Shown here in pieces: positions 23,589-32,615 of a stretch of DNA of 64,000 bases. Source of the DNA: Thiomicrorhabdus sp. GTDB taxonomy: Bacteria > Pseudomonadota > Gammaproteobacteria > Thiomicrospirales > Thiomicrospiraceae. The notes under the pieces were generated by a model. It had not been told where the DNA came from. It made no database searches and was given only the letters and a program-made list of their open reading frames with translations. Position numbers and translations under genes: made by a program. The stretch spans positions 434,001 to 498,000 of the forward strand of contig NZ_OY782566.1 in the NCBI RefSeq assembly GCF_963677875.1. The letters run 5' to 3'. Position 1 is the first letter of the stretch. Each line of letters starts with the position of its first letter.

Positions 23589-24953
23589 ATGAGCGACGAA
23601 GCCTACAAAAAATACGTCTGCAAAGTCTGCGGTCTGATCTACGACGAAGCCATGGGAGACCCGGATTCCGGGCTCGCCCCGGGAACGCGTTTCGAAGACA
23701 TTCCAGAGGACTGGTACTGTCCGCTGTGCATGGTCGGAAAAAGTGATTTCGAACTGCTGGCGGAAAAACCGAAAAGTGATAATCAAGCTCCAAAACGCCG
23801 GGTATCAAACTCGGCCGACGTCCTGATCATCGGTGCCGGTTACGCCGGCTGGCAGGCGGCCGAAGCGATTCGCAAAGAAATGCCGGACGCGGAAATCACC
23901 TTGCTGACCGCCTGTGACGGAACCGTCTATCCAAAACCGGCGCTTTCCATGGCTTTGAGCCAGGGACGCGCGGCCGAGGACCTGAAAGAAGCCACTGCCG
24001 ACGAAAAAGCGGCCGAGTTGGACATCGGCGTCAAGGTTCGCACGAAAGTTATGAACGTCAATGCCAAACGTAAAAAAGTCACCACCACCGGCGGCAGTTT
24101 CAGCTACAAAAAACTGGTCATTGCTACCGGAGCCAAAGCAATTACCCCAAAACTGGACGGTGATGCTGCACATGAAGTATTTACGCTGAATGATCTTGGC
24201 AGCTATAAAAAATTCCGCGCCGAACTGGAAGGCAAAGAGTCCGTCGCAATCATCGGCGGCGGCCTGATCGGCACCGAAATGGCCGAAGATTTAAGTCACT
24301 TGCCGCTGAAAATCAATCTGATGGTTCGCGAAAGCAACCTGATGACCTCTCTGTTGCCGGAAAGCATTGCCTTGAACCTGAGACATCGCATGACCGATAA
24401 GGGAATCGATATTCAATTCAACTCCGAAGTGGTCGAAATCAATAAAGCCGAGCAGGGATATGAATTGATCAAAGCCAACGGCGGCAGTGTCCACGCGGGC
24501 ATCGTACTGGCCGCAGTCGGTATCCGCCCGAACATCGAACTGGCCAAGAAACTGGATCTGCAAACCCAACGCGGCATTGTGATCAACGCACACTGCCAGA
24601 CCTCGGATCCCGACGTCTATGCAATCGGCGACTGCGCGGAAAGAGACGGTGTGGTTCAGGCATTTCTTGAACCGATTCGCCGTCAGGCAAAAGCCATTGC
24701 CCAGCACCTTGCCGGACAGGGCGAAGAAGTCTTCGATCTGGTTTCACCGCTGGTCAAAACCAAAACGCCAAGTCTGTCGATTATGGTCAGCCCACCGTTG
24801 CACAGCGAAAGCGGCGAATGGCAAGTCACCCAGGAAGACGGTCTGGATCAGGAACTGTTGTATTCGGAAGGCGATAAAGTCACCGGCTTTGCCCTTAGCG
24901 GCAATCAGGTTTCGCATGCGAACCAACTCTACCAGCAGCACATTCTTCAATAA
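23589..24953 (+). CDS. Rubredoxin fused to NAD(P)H:rubredoxin reductase
   Basis: Residues ~3-55 are a rubredoxin: [20 protein letters not shown], then [14 protein letters not shown], giving the CxxCG...CPxC iron site. From residue ~75 there is a pyridine nucleotide-disulfide oxidoreductase: FAD site [21 protein letters not shown] site [18 protein letters not shown], and second FAD motif [10 protein letters not shown]. The fusion passes electrons from NAD(P)H through FAD to the iron. It begins 9 nt after the flavoprotein stop, so it is probably the electron source for that enzyme. A hairpin terminator follows at 24982. Confidence 0.92.
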   Translation: MSDEAYKKYVCKVCGLIYDEAMGDPDSGLAPGTRFEDIPEDWYCPLCMVGKSDFELLAEKPKSDNQAPKRRVSNSADVLIIGAGYAGWQAAEAIRKEMPDAEITLLTACDGTVYPKPALSMALSQGRAAEDLKEATADEKAAELDIGVKVRTKVMNVNAKRKKVTTTGGSFSYKKLVIATGAKAITPKLDGDAAHEVFTLNDLGSYKKFRAELEGKESVAIIGGGLIGTEMAEDLSHLPLKINLMVRESNLMTSLLPESIALNLRHRMTDKGIDIQFNSEVVEINKAEQGYELIKANGGSVHAGIVLAAVGIRPNIELAKKLDLQTQRGIVINAHCQTSDPDVYAIGDCAERDGVVQAFLEPIRRQAKAIAQHLAGQGEEVFDLVSPLVKTKTPSLSIMVSPPLHSESGEWQVTQEDGLDQELLYSEGDKVTGFALSGNQVSHANQLYQQHILQ

Positions 24954-24981
24954 GAAGACAGACGGCTCGCACAAGCCGGTA

Positions 24982-25006
24982 AAAGCCCCGCAAGGGGCTT
25001 TTTTCT
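24982..25006 (+). terminator. Terminator of the OsmC-flavoprotein-rubredoxin operon
   Basis: AAGCCCC-GCAA-GGGGCTT followed by six T in total is a textbook rho-independent terminator on the plus strand. Confidence 0.92.
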
Positions 25007-25019
25007 TTCAACGCGGCAT

Positions 25020-25790
25020 CTAGCCGATGACCAATCCGGCTCGGCAATGCGACAAAAAGCAGTTTTTCATCGTGTTGCCCACCCCGAATCTGGTTTCTCT
25101 GGCATTGAATTCCAACCCGGAATCAGCGACAACATTTGTCACCTCTACAGCAGTAATCGGTAACTCGATCGGCCAACGTTCGACTCCGGCGCCGGGGTAA
25201 CGTTGTTCAGCTTCTTCCAAGCGATTCAATTCAAAAAACTCAATTGCCACCAAATCACCGTTAGGATATTGAATTTTCAGTCTTTTGGCCGATGGCGGGC
25301 ATTCGATATCTTCTTCGCCCCCGACATTGAACCATTCATTATTCCGTATATAAGCTCTGGGCTCACTTCCAGTTGAGAGCATATTCAGATTCAGCAGAAA
25401 ATAACCCTTTTCATCTCTCTCAAACCAAATTACAGGCTTCTCTTTAAATTGAAATATCACCGGCGTTTCATAATAAAAATTGCCTCCTACCACGGCCAGT
25501 AAACGATTCCTCATCCAATTGAACTTTCCACTGACTTGCTTCCAGTTCTCCTTCCCGCATCTCTTCATTTCACGGAGCTGATCTGCCGTGAAAGCACCCT
25601 GATCCGCTTGCAGATGATGCATTCGGCACAGAGCAATCATTCCATCCGGATTATGATGATTGGCCTGGTGCCACGGCGGATCAAAATGATGCCATTCCAG
25701 ATAAGGCTGGCCGCATCCTGGAACAGGGCATCCGAATCCGACCTCTTCTCTTAGTATTCTTTTTACCTTTACTGGAGGATTTCGATTCAT
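25020..25790 (-). CDS. HNH-nuclease-fold protein
   Basis: From the ATG at 25790, which has AGGGGA before it, the protein has 256 residues. The N-terminal ~75 form an HNH zinc-finger nuclease unit: CPVPGCG, LEWHHFDP, HNPDGMIALCRMHH. The longer C-terminal part (strand-rich, YYETPVIFQFKEKPVIWFER, CPPSAKRLKIQYPNG) is not a domain I recognise. An upstream in-frame ATG at 25859 would add a Cys-rich 23-residue tail without a ribosome site. It stands alone between the rubredoxin operon and the NifA-like gene, convergent with the former. It could be a defence nuclease or a stray homing-type gene; no partner is seen. Confidence 0.78.
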   Translation of the reverse strand: MNRNPPVKVKRILREEVGFGCPVPGCGQPYLEWHHFDPPWHQANHHNPDGMIALCRMHHLQADQGAFTADQLREMKRCGKENWKQVSGKFNWMRNRLLAVVGGNFYYETPVIFQFKEKPVIWFERDEKGYFLLNLNMLSTGSEPRAYIRNNEWFNVGGEEDIECPPSAKRLKIQYPNGDLVAIEFFELNRLEEAEQRYPGAGVERWPIELPITAVEVTNVVADSGLEFNARETRFGVGNTMKNCFLSHCRAGLVIG

Positions 25791-26088
25791 TTTATTCCCC
25801 TGCTGCTGCCAACATTCAATTGAGAAGATGCAACCATTGCAGGTACACCACCTTCTCAATTAAACAACATCGGCATTCGCTTTGTAAGAAATACGAATAA
25901 ATCCGCCGGGCGATCTAATCCGTGAGTAGACGCCATACCGGCACGAAAAGCAGGAGAAAAGCAGAAAAAGAGACAACGCAAGAGAAGAGACTAAGTTTCG
26001 AAACAGAATACAAACTTGGCTTTGGGACAGGACTGGGCTTCTTGAGAAGCCACTCCTTTATGAAACAATAACGCGGAGGCAAGCCAAC

Positions 26089-27768
26089 TTATTTAACTTT
26101 CAATCCCAGTTTACTTAATCGATAGTTGAATTGACGTGGCGTCATATCAAGCAAAGCGGCGGCTTGGGTTTTATTGCCGTGCGCCTGATGCAACGCTTCC
26201 ATCAGGCGTTCGCTCTCGTCTTCAGACACTCGCCAGTAGTTGCGCTTTCCACCACTGTTAAAATGATTATCCTGATGCCCGCCGGTCGTCGCATTCACCC
26301 GATGGTGATCCATGACCGCAACCCGATCATTGAACGGCAGAGGCGCTTCATGTTCGATAACGGCAGGCTCTCTGCTAACCGCAGTCTGCCGGGCGATTTG
26401 CGACGCCGCCATGATTCCGCTTTCTTCGGCGATGATCTGCTGCATCAAATCGGCGGTGATAAAACGATTACTTTCCGCCATCAAAACCGCACGTTTGATC
26501 ACATTTTCCAGTTGGCGAATATTTCCCGGCCAGTCGTAGCTCTCCAGAAATGCCAGGGCTCCCTGATCGAAAATCGCACTGATGGCATATTCCTGATTGG
26601 CCAGATTAAGGAAGTGCCGCGACAACAGACGGATATCGCCGTGCCGCTCGCGCAAGGCCGGCAATTCGATCGGAAACACATTCAGGCGATAAAACAGGTC
26701 AAGACGGAAGCGCCCTTGATTGACCCCTTCGTGCAAATCTTTATGCGACGCGACGATAATGCGCACATCGACCGGAATTGGCCGGTTGGAGCCGACCCGG
26801 GTAATGGTTCGCTCTTCAAGCACCCGCAAAAGTTTAGCCTGCAAGCCGAGATCCATATCCCCGATCTCATCCAGAAACAGAGTGCCCTTGTGTGCCAGTT
26901 CGATTTTCCCCTGCTTGGTCTGCGTCGCTCCGGTAAAGGCACCTTTTTCATGTCCAAACAGTTCGGACTCAAGCAGATCGAGCGGAATGGCCGCACAGTT
27001 GATTGCAATAAAAGGCCCGTCCTGACGATGGGAAGACAGATGCAGCATCCGCGAAAACTTCTCTTTACCGGTTCCGGATTCCCCTTTCAGAAGCACCGTT
27101 ACCGATGCATTAGCCGCTCTCGCTACCTTATTCAGCGCATCCATCAACGCCGGACTCTCGCCGATGATTCCGTAATGCGAGCCCTGACTGGTCGCCAAGG
27201 CTCGCAACTGCTCATTTTCTTCCTTAAGGATCTGGGTCTGCTGTTCGATCATGGCATTAACCGCCAGAATCTCACTGATGAACAGTGCAATCAGCTTAAC
27301 AATGTTCAAGTCTTTATCCAGAGAACGTGAGCGGTTTTTCAAGCGGTTGATTGCCAGAACGCCAACCGGTACGCCATTGCGGATGATCGGCGTTGCGATA
27401 AAGGAAACCGGCTCTTGAGGAAGCGTCTCTCGACTGACCGTTCTGCACAGATAATCGTCTTCAATGTCGATATCCGGAACAATCCAGGGCTGCCCGGAGT
27501 ACATCACCTTACCGGTAATCCCTTCCCGGATGGCAAACCGGCTACGCGCTACCTCTTCCTCGGTCAGTCCGTATGAATAAGCAGTATACAGATAGCCGCT
27601 GTTCGGTTCTTGCAACAGCACCCGACCGCGGTTCAGCCCCATTTGTCTGGAGATAATACTCAGAATCGATTGAATCGCTTTCCCTGGCTGATGGGCGTTT
27701 TCAATCTGTTCTGCCGCTTCTTTGATTACAATAAATTCAGAATGTTCGGCAATATCCAACATCGACAT
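26089..27768 (-). CDS. NifA-like sigma-54-dependent activator (GAF-AAA-Fis)
   Basis: This 559-residue protein has an N-terminal GAF domain (residues ~20-175), a sigma-54 AAA+ domain and a Fis-type helix-turn-helix. The AAA+ domain shows Walker A GESGTGKE, GAFTGA loop and Walker B GTLFLDEIGDMD. The C-terminus reads HGNKTQAAALLDMTPRQFNYRLSKLG. The arrangement is that of NifA/AnfA/VnfA. No nitrogenase genes are present. A ~100-residue His/Asn-rich linker precedes the DNA-binding end. AAGGATCG stands before the ATG. Given the sigma-54 promoter at cynS and the NrtABC-type operon on the other side, it probably controls cyanate or nitrogen-anion use. That pairing is inference. Confidence 0.9.
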   Translation of the reverse strand: MSMLDIAEHSEFIVIKEAAEQIENAHQPGKAIQSILSIISRQMGLNRGRVLLQEPNSGYLYTAYSYGLTEEEVARSRFAIREGITGKVMYSGQPWIVPDIDIEDDYLCRTVSRETLPQEPVSFIATPIIRNGVPVGVLAINRLKNRSRSLDKDLNIVKLIALFISEILAVNAMIEQQTQILKEENEQLRALATSQGSHYGIIGESPALMDALNKVARAANASVTVLLKGESGTGKEKFSRMLHLSSHRQDGPFIAINCAAIPLDLLESELFGHEKGAFTGATQTKQGKIELAHKGTLFLDEIGDMDLGLQAKLLRVLEERTITRVGSNRPIPVDVRIIVASHKDLHEGVNQGRFRLDLFYRLNVFPIELPALRERHGDIRLLSRHFLNLANQEYAISAIFDQGALAFLESYDWPGNIRQLENVIKRAVLMAESNRFITADLMQQIIAEESGIMAASQIARQTAVSREPAVIEHEAPLPFNDRVAVMDHHRVNATTGGHQDNHFNSGGKRNYWRVSEDESERLMEALHQAHGNKTQAAALLDMTPRQFNYRLSKLGLKVK

Positions 27769-27847
27769 AGGCGATCCTTAAAATTTCTAAGGGTTTCCGT
27801 CATTCTATCAATTTGTTCTTTCCGTTATAGACTAAGGAGGGCTTTTT

Positions 27848-28063
27848 ATGCCGATCTCTTGCCACCTCTACGACCAATTGGAAATCGCCGCAATGCATAA
27901 GCGCAAACTCAAGCTGGTGTTTAAAGATCCGAACCACCCCTTCCATAACCACATCGTGGGAATACAGGATCTGCAAACCCGCGATTCTCAAGAATATGCC
28001 CTGACCGAAAACGGTGAAACCGTTGCGCTCGAAGGCCTTGATAAACTGGAAACGGTTCGTTGA
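27848..28063 (+). CDS. rof: Rho-binding antiterminator (Rof/YaeO family)
   Basis: The 71-residue protein opens PISCHLYDQLEIAAMHKRKL and ends ENGETVALEGLDKLETVR, matching the Rof/YaeO pattern (PI-C-YD-LE-A, then a five-stranded Sm-like barrel). Rof binds Rho near its primary RNA site and inhibits termination. AAGGAGG lies before the ATG. It is divergent from the NifA-like activator and convergent with the transporter operon; a shared hairpin follows. Confidence 0.85.
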   Translation: MPISCHLYDQLEIAAMHKRKLKLVFKDPNHPFHNHIVGIQDLQTRDSQEYALTENGETVALEGLDKLETVR

Positions 28064-28113
28064 GAAGACTCCCTTGCGGAAGCGAAAATACTTTGGCGCC
28101 GCAAAAACGCCAA

Positions 28114-28131
28114 AAGCCCCGAAAGGGGCTT
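28114..28131. terminator. Hairpin between rof and the NrtABC-type operon
   Basis: AAGCCCC-GAAA-GGGGCTT forms a 7-bp stem between convergent genes. Short T/A runs on either side allow it to act in both directions, neither being ideal. Confidence 0.75.
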
Positions 28132-28150
28132 GTAAAAAAGGATGACGAAC

Positions 28151-28993
28151 TTACTCGGCATGCCATGAGTAACGCTTGATCAAAAACACGGCAACGGCAT
28201 CGAGAAGGTATCCAATGACACCAATGACCACAACCATCGCTGCCAGCGTATCGTAGGCCAGCGTATCACGCGCATCATTGATGGCGTATCCAAGACCGGA
28301 AGTTACCCCCAGATATTCCGCAGGAACCAATACAACCCACGCAACACCGACCGCCAGACGAATCCCCGCAAAAACATCCTGCGCGATTGCCGGCATAATC
28401 ACGCGGCGCAACATCTGATAACCGTCAGCACCCAGGTTTTTAGCGACGCGGAACCAGTTCGGATCGATACGCTGTACACCGTGAGCGGTACCGAAAACAA
28501 TCGGCCAGACCGTTGCCATAACGATCAGGAAGACAATCGCTCCGTCCCAGGTTTCGAAAGCCAGTACTGCAATCGGCATCCACGCCAGAGGGCTGATCAT
28601 GCGTAGAAATTGAAATGGCATATTAGCCAGCTGACGCATCGCCAGAAAGTATCCCATTAGAACACCAAGCGGAACCCCGATCACAATCCCCCAGAACAGA
28701 CCCAGAAGAATCCGCTCCAGGCTTGATATGACGGTATCCCACAAAAACTCCGTGCCGATCAATGACCAGAGCGCGCTCAAAGCGGGACCCGGCGCAAAAT
28801 CCGCAAAGGCTTCAGTGTCAGGATTGCTCTGGATCAACACGCCACCGATCCACCAGAGAACCAGCAGGATCGTCATCCCGAAAAGGGAGTTCACCGTTGT
28901 TTGCACCCACATCGGCAGGCTTTTAAAGTTCTGCGACAACTGAGTCATAAACTCAGTTGAACGCGCCGAGGCTGCTGTTTGAACCGTACTCAT
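28151..28993 (-). CDS. NrtB/CynB-type ABC transporter permease
   Basis: This 280-residue inner-membrane protein has about six helices. The cytoplasmic coupling loop GADGYQMLRRVIMPAIAQDVFAG contains the EAA-like motif. Residues such as ISPLAWMPIAVLAF mark the nitrate/sulfonate/bicarbonate permease family. It overlaps the binding-protein gene by 4 bp and is the third gene of the operon ATPase, binding protein, permease. It moves the anion delivered by the binding protein. Confidence 0.92.
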   Translation of the reverse strand: MSTVQTAASARSTEFMTQLSQNFKSLPMWVQTTVNSLFGMTILLVLWWIGGVLIQSNPDTEAFADFAPGPALSALWSLIGTEFLWDTVISSLERILLGLFWGIVIGVPLGVLMGYFLAMRQLANMPFQFLRMISPLAWMPIAVLAFETWDGAIVFLIVMATVWPIVFGTAHGVQRIDPNWFRVAKNLGADGYQMLRRVIMPAIAQDVFAGIRLAVGVAWVVLVPAEYLGVTSGLGYAINDARDTLAYDTLAAMVVVIGVIGYLLDAVAVFLIKRYSWHAE

Positions 28994-30249
28994 AACTCAA
29001 ACACCTCTTTACGAATGGTTGGGTTGGCAGGATCAACGCCTTTAACTTTATCCCATACACCGAACTTATCCATTGCGTTCTTAACATACTCGTAGTTCAC
29101 CAGATCCTGGGTAACAAAATCGGTATCCAACTCTTTCAGGAAAGTAGTGTCACCGGTTACCAGAGTTTCTTTCAACTGGTCAACGATGAATTTGGTTGCC
29201 GAAGGATATGGGTAAGGGTTGAAGTCGATACGGCCGACATCCCAATCTTCATGTTTGATGGCATCGGGATCCTGGTAATGCGACGGCGCATAATCCGTCA
29301 TCGCCTTAATCACCGCTTTTGCCGGCATCGGCAGATAACGCTTGCCTTCACGAGACAGCATTTTCGCCACTTCCTCTTTATTTTCCTGTGAATAAACCGC
29401 ACCGCGAACCACGGCATTCATCACTTTCTGCGACCACTCTTTCTGTTTTTCAACATGCTCGTCATGCATACAGACAACGCAACAAGGATGGTTTTTCCAG
29501 ATGTCGCCGGTAAAACGCAGCATTTTCGCACCCGCTTTGGTTTCACCGAAAGCGTTAAACGGTTCGGCAACGATATACGCATCAATCTTTTTCGCAGCAA
29601 GCGCTGGCGGCATATCCGGCGGCGGCATGATCTGCAGGTTGACCTGGTTTGGTTTAAGCTTGTCGGTCTGATCCTGAATAACCGGTTCAAGACCGGCGTT
29701 TTTCAATGCCATCTGCAATACGATGTTGTGCATGGAATACCAGTAAGGCACGGCAATCTGCATACCGCCCAGATCTTCAAATTTTTCAACGCCGGTGTGT
29801 TTACCAACCACCAGACCGGAACCGTTCGTGTGCGCCCAGCCGGTAATCGTGACCGGGAAGTTGTTGTTGTAACGCATCCAGACAGGAATCGGTTTCAAAA
29901 AGTGAACCAGATTGAACTTATGCGCAGCAAAGCCTTCAATCAAAGGAGACCAACCGCGAATCAACGTCGGCTTCTCAACTTTCAAGCCTTCTTCTTCAAA
30001 AAAGCCCATTCCGTGAGCCACCAGCAATGCACTGGCATCGGTAATCGGCAAATAACCGATTTTAACAACTTCATCAAACGGCTTATCCGCAGCCATAACC
30101 TGGCTCGGCATAGTCAAACCACCCATAGCGGCAGCCATACCACCGGCAGCAGCCATCGAATCGAGAATAAATTCACGGCGGCCTTTTTGAGGGTTAAAAA
30201 CGTAATCTTCATGGGACATTGGGTTATCAGGGCTACAATACTGGCACAT
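28990..30249 (-). CDS. NrtA/CmpA-like periplasmic binding protein (cyanate or nitrate type)
   Basis: The 419-residue protein begins with a short CQYC-containing stretch, then a twin-arginine-like signal (GRREFILDSMAAAGGMAAAMG). The NrtA body follows: VKIGYLPITDASALLVAHGMG, IAVPYWYSMHNIVLQMALKN, LQIMPPPDMPPALAAKKIDAY and IWKNHPCCVVCMH. NrtA/CmpA proteins bind nitrate, nitrite, bicarbonate or cyanate. Folding before export (Tat) fits a cofactor- or metal-assisted binding site. Nearness to cynS and to a NifA-like activator makes cyanate plausible, but ligand specificity cannot be read from sequence. Confidence 0.88.
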   Translation of the reverse strand: MCQYCSPDNPMSHEDYVFNPQKGRREFILDSMAAAGGMAAAMGGLTMPSQVMAADKPFDEVVKIGYLPITDASALLVAHGMGFFEEEGLKVEKPTLIRGWSPLIEGFAAHKFNLVHFLKPIPVWMRYNNNFPVTITGWAHTNGSGLVVGKHTGVEKFEDLGGMQIAVPYWYSMHNIVLQMALKNAGLEPVIQDQTDKLKPNQVNLQIMPPPDMPPALAAKKIDAYIVAEPFNAFGETKAGAKMLRFTGDIWKNHPCCVVCMHDEHVEKQKEWSQKVMNAVVRGAVYSQENKEEVAKMLSREGKRYLPMPAKAVIKAMTDYAPSHYQDPDAIKHEDWDVGRIDFNPYPYPSATKFIVDQLKETLVTGDTTFLKELDTDFVTQDLVNYEYVKNAMDKFGVWDKVKGVDPANPTIRKEVFEL

Positions 30250-30301
30250 GGGATAATCTCCTTAAAACTTTGGCAAAATTCAAAATACGGTTAAACGGTT
30301 C

Positions 30302-31123
30302 TTACGAAGCTAATGCTTGCTGAGTCTGCTGAAGGTCTTGCTGCGATTCGATTGCAGCCAACTCCGCCTGTTTGGCCTGATCGATTTTTTCGAATTCGGC
30401 AAACAGATAATCTTTCAGTTCGGAAAACTCTTCGGTTCCGCGATCACGCGGATAAGCCAGCGGCACATCCATCGAACCGACGATTTTCCCCGGGTTATGG
30501 TTCATAATGACCACCTTGTCAGCCATGGCGACCGCTTCTTCAATATCATGGGTAACCAGCACCATGGTGATGCCGTAGTCGTGACAAATCTGCGCCACTT
30601 CGGTCTGCAGGGCGGAACGGGTAAAGGCATCCAATGCCGAAAAAGGCTCATCCAGAAGTAACACGTCCGGTTCAGTTGCCAGAGAACGGGCCAAAGCCAC
30701 ACGTTGTTGCTGACCACCGGACAACTGTTGAACATTCTTGTCTTTATGCTCGGACAGACCGACCATATCCAACAATTCTTCAACACGATCTCTTTTCTCT
30801 TTATAAGTACCGGCGAAAACCAAGCCCAAAGCCGCGTTTTCACGAACCGTCATCCAGGGGTAAAGAGAAGGCTTCTGGAACATCATGTTCCATTTCGCAC
30901 TCGGCTTGGTGACCGTATGCCCGTTGATTCGCACGGCACCATCGGAAGGCATCAGCAGACCGGCAATCATCTGCAGCAGCGTCGACTTACCGCAACCGCT
31001 TCGTCCGATCAAAGCGGTCAATTGCCCTTGAGGAATGGTTAAATTGATATCATCCAGCGTAGGACTGGTCTGTTTTTTGGTGTAGAAATGGGTAATATCC
31101 GAGATCCAAATATTTGACGACAT
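30302..31123 (-). CDS. NrtC/NrtD-type ABC transporter ATPase
   Basis: The 273-residue protein has Walker A GRSGCGKST, Q-loop in MMFQKPSLYPWM, signature LSGGQQQRVALARSL, Walker B DVLLLDEPFSALD and switch His in VTHDIEEA. The Gln/Ala-rich tail is unusual but short. It is the first gene of the operon, followed by the binding protein after 52 nt. AGGAGG precedes the ATG. It hydrolyses ATP for the anion import described for its neighbours. Confidence 0.93.
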   Translation of the reverse strand: MSSNIWISDITHFYTKKQTSPTLDDINLTIPQGQLTALIGRSGCGKSTLLQMIAGLLMPSDGAVRINGHTVTKPSAKWNMMFQKPSLYPWMTVRENAALGLVFAGTYKEKRDRVEELLDMVGLSEHKDKNVQQLSGGQQQRVALARSLATEPDVLLLDEPFSALDAFTRSALQTEVAQICHDYGITMVLVTHDIEEAVAMADKVVIMNHNPGKIVGSMDVPLAYPRDRGTEEFSELKDYLFAEFEKIDQAKQAELAAIESQQDLQQTQQALAS

Positions 31124-31158
31124 AGAAGCCTCCTAAAACCTATAATCATTTATTTATA

Positions 31159-31174
31159 AGCTTCAGGTAAACCA
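31159..31174 (-). promoter_or_regulatory. Weak candidate sigma-54 promoter of the transporter operon
   Basis: On the minus strand TGGTTTACCTGAAGCT keeps the essential GG and GC ten bases apart, but departs from consensus between them (AAGC for TTGC). A start near 31148 would leave a 25-nt leader. It is listed because the operon lies beside a sigma-54 activator. Confidence 0.35.
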
Positions 31175-31291
31175 ACTTCAATTTATCCAATATTAATCAA
31201 TAACTTACAAAGTCAACCAACATAAGAAAGGCTTATATCGACCCAAATTCGATCAAAATTATTTATTTTCAACTGACATTTGCACCCATTT

Positions 31292-31316
31292 GTTACAAAA
31301 AGAGACAATTTGTAAC
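31292..31316. promoter_or_regulatory. Inverted repeat upstream of the NrtABC-type operon
   Basis: GTTACAA (31292-31298) and TTGTAAC (31310-31316) form a perfect 7-bp inverted repeat with an 11-bp gap. It lies ~120-155 bp upstream of the weak sigma-54 site, the distance expected for an enhancer-bound activator. The rest of 31124-31542 is AT-rich and holds the gpt promoter, with a TAGAAT -10-like element near 31486. Confidence 0.45.
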
Positions 31317-31542
31317 TATTTGTCCGACAAAGTCATTTTTAAGGCGTAAAAACCCGCCATTATCTTGTGCAATTAAGAACAATTCAGTACGCATCTCCCG
31401 AGTTACGACGCACAATCAGTCTCGCAGATAAACCTACCCGAAAGCCAATGCCAAAGCCTTTGTACCCGCAAAGAAAAAAGTACGCTAGAATGGCGGGATC
31501 AACCCGCCGACACGGCGTTATCCAAGCTATCGAGTACTTCAA

Positions 31543-32019
31543 ATGAATAATAAATACATCGTCTCATGGGATCAGTTGCATCGTGACTGCCGCAGCCTTT
31601 GTCGCCACCTGATCGATTTGCAGCATGAATGGCAAGGCATTATTGCCATCACTCGCGGCGGCATGATTCCGGCGGGCATCATTGCCCGCGAACTGGGTAT
31701 TCGGGTGGTTGATACCATTTCGGTCAAAACCTACAGCCACCAGACCATCCGCGAACCGCAAATCCTGAATGATGTAACCGCTACACAGAACGGCAACGGT
31801 TTTCTATTGATCGATGATCTGGTCGATACCGGAAAAACGGCACAATTCGTACGCGAACGCCTTCCTGACGCTTACTTCGCAACCGTCTACGCCAAACCGG
31901 AAGGCAAAACACTGGTGGACGCTTTCATTACCGAAGTCCCTCAGGACACCTGGATTTTCTTCCCCTGGGACCTGGATCTGGATTACGTCAAACCGATCTC
32001 CAGACATGCAGACGAATAA
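31543..32019 (+). CDS. gpt: Xanthine-guanine phosphoribosyltransferase
   Basis: The 158-residue protein has the phosphoribosyltransferase loop GFLLIDDLVDTGKTAQFVRE that binds PRPP. The Gpt-type N-terminus is YIVSWDQLHRDCRSL and the C-terminus DTWIFFPWDLDLDYV. It converts guanine or xanthine plus PRPP to GMP or XMP in the cytoplasm. Its place beside the purine breakdown island makes sense as the salvage branch competing for the same bases. It lacks the GntR-type operator, so it is probably constitutive. A strong bidirectional terminator follows. Confidence 0.96.
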   Translation: MNNKYIVSWDQLHRDCRSLCRHLIDLQHEWQGIIAITRGGMIPAGIIARELGIRVVDTISVKTYSHQTIREPQILNDVTATQNGNGFLLIDDLVDTGKTAQFVRERLPDAYFATVYAKPEGKTLVDAFITEVPQDTWIFFPWDLDLDYVKPISRHADE

Positions 32020-32040
32020 CACGCCCGAACACCAGACAAA

Positions 32041-32068
32041 AAAATAGCCGGACATTTCCGGCTATTTT
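32041..32068. terminator. Bidirectional terminator between gpt and uraD
   Basis: AAAATAGCCGGA (32041-32052) and TCCGGCTATTTT (32057-32068) form a 12-bp perfect stem with a CATT loop. A and T tracts at the ends serve both convergent genes. Confidence 0.93.
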
Positions 32069-32088
32069 CATGCAAAAGCAATTGCCCC

Positions 32089-32586
32089 TTACGAACTTTC
32101 GACCAGCTTTTCCACCCGCAAACAAGCAATCGTGATCAGCTCACGCAAAGCAATTGGCCACTCTTCCTCCATTGCATGGTCAAGACGCTGGCGCATCAGC
32201 TGCAGAATCTGTTCTTTATTCTTACCACTGACCGCAACCACAAACGGAAACCCCATCTTGTCCTCATAAGCCTTGTTCAGCTGCGCAAACAATGCCATTT
32301 CGTCCGCACTCAGATCACTTAAACCGGCCTGCCGCTGCTCGGAAGAAGAAAAACCCGGCTGCGCCAGAGAAACACCAAGCTTCGGATGTTGGCACAAAGC
32401 CACTTTTTGCAGCTCAAAAGGCGCCTCGATAAGCAACTGCCGCAATTGTGTCTGCATCTCGGGAATACTCGAAAACGGACGACGACCGGCCAGTACCGGC
32501 AGAACCCAATCACAGTGTTCCAGCAAATCACTGCAGAAGGCAACAAACGCCTTTTCATCCAGTTCATTGAGATCATTCAATGTCAT
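32089..32586 (-). CDS. uraD: OHCU decarboxylase
   Basis: The 165-residue protein has the UraD markers HPKLGVSLAQPGFSSSEQRQ, AGLSDLSADEMALFAQLNKAYEDKMGFPFVVAVSGK and a final LRELITIACLRVEKLV. The His-Pro block and the Ser/Glu-Gln after it form the active site. The enzyme decarboxylates 2-oxo-4-hydroxy-4-carboxy-5-ureidoimidazoline to S-allantoin, the last step of urate oxidation. It is the last gene of the minus-strand run gntR-puuD-puuE-uraD. Confidence 0.95.
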   Translation of the reverse strand: MTLNDLNELDEKAFVAFCSDLLEHCDWVLPVLAGRRPFSSIPEMQTQLRQLLIEAPFELQKVALCQHPKLGVSLAQPGFSSSEQRQAGLSDLSADEMALFAQLNKAYEDKMGFPFVVAVSGKNKEQILQLMRQRLDHAMEEEWPIALRELITIACLRVEKLVESS

Positions 32587-32615
32587 TTCAACCTATACCT
32601 TTTGTCGGTCAGCCC

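Noticed and set aside
25020..25790. HNH protein as part of the rubredoxin operon or of a restriction system
   Set aside because: It is on the opposite strand behind a strong terminator, and no methylase or ATPase partner is adjacent.
26131..27330. 399-residue plus-strand open frame
   Set aside because: It is antisense to the NifA-like activator, rich in His/Arg/Gln as expected of a shadow frame, and has no ribosome site.
26089..27768. NifA as evidence of nitrogen fixation
   Set aside because: No nif structural or cofactor genes occur in the window and the protein has alternative targets nearby. The name reflects domain order only.
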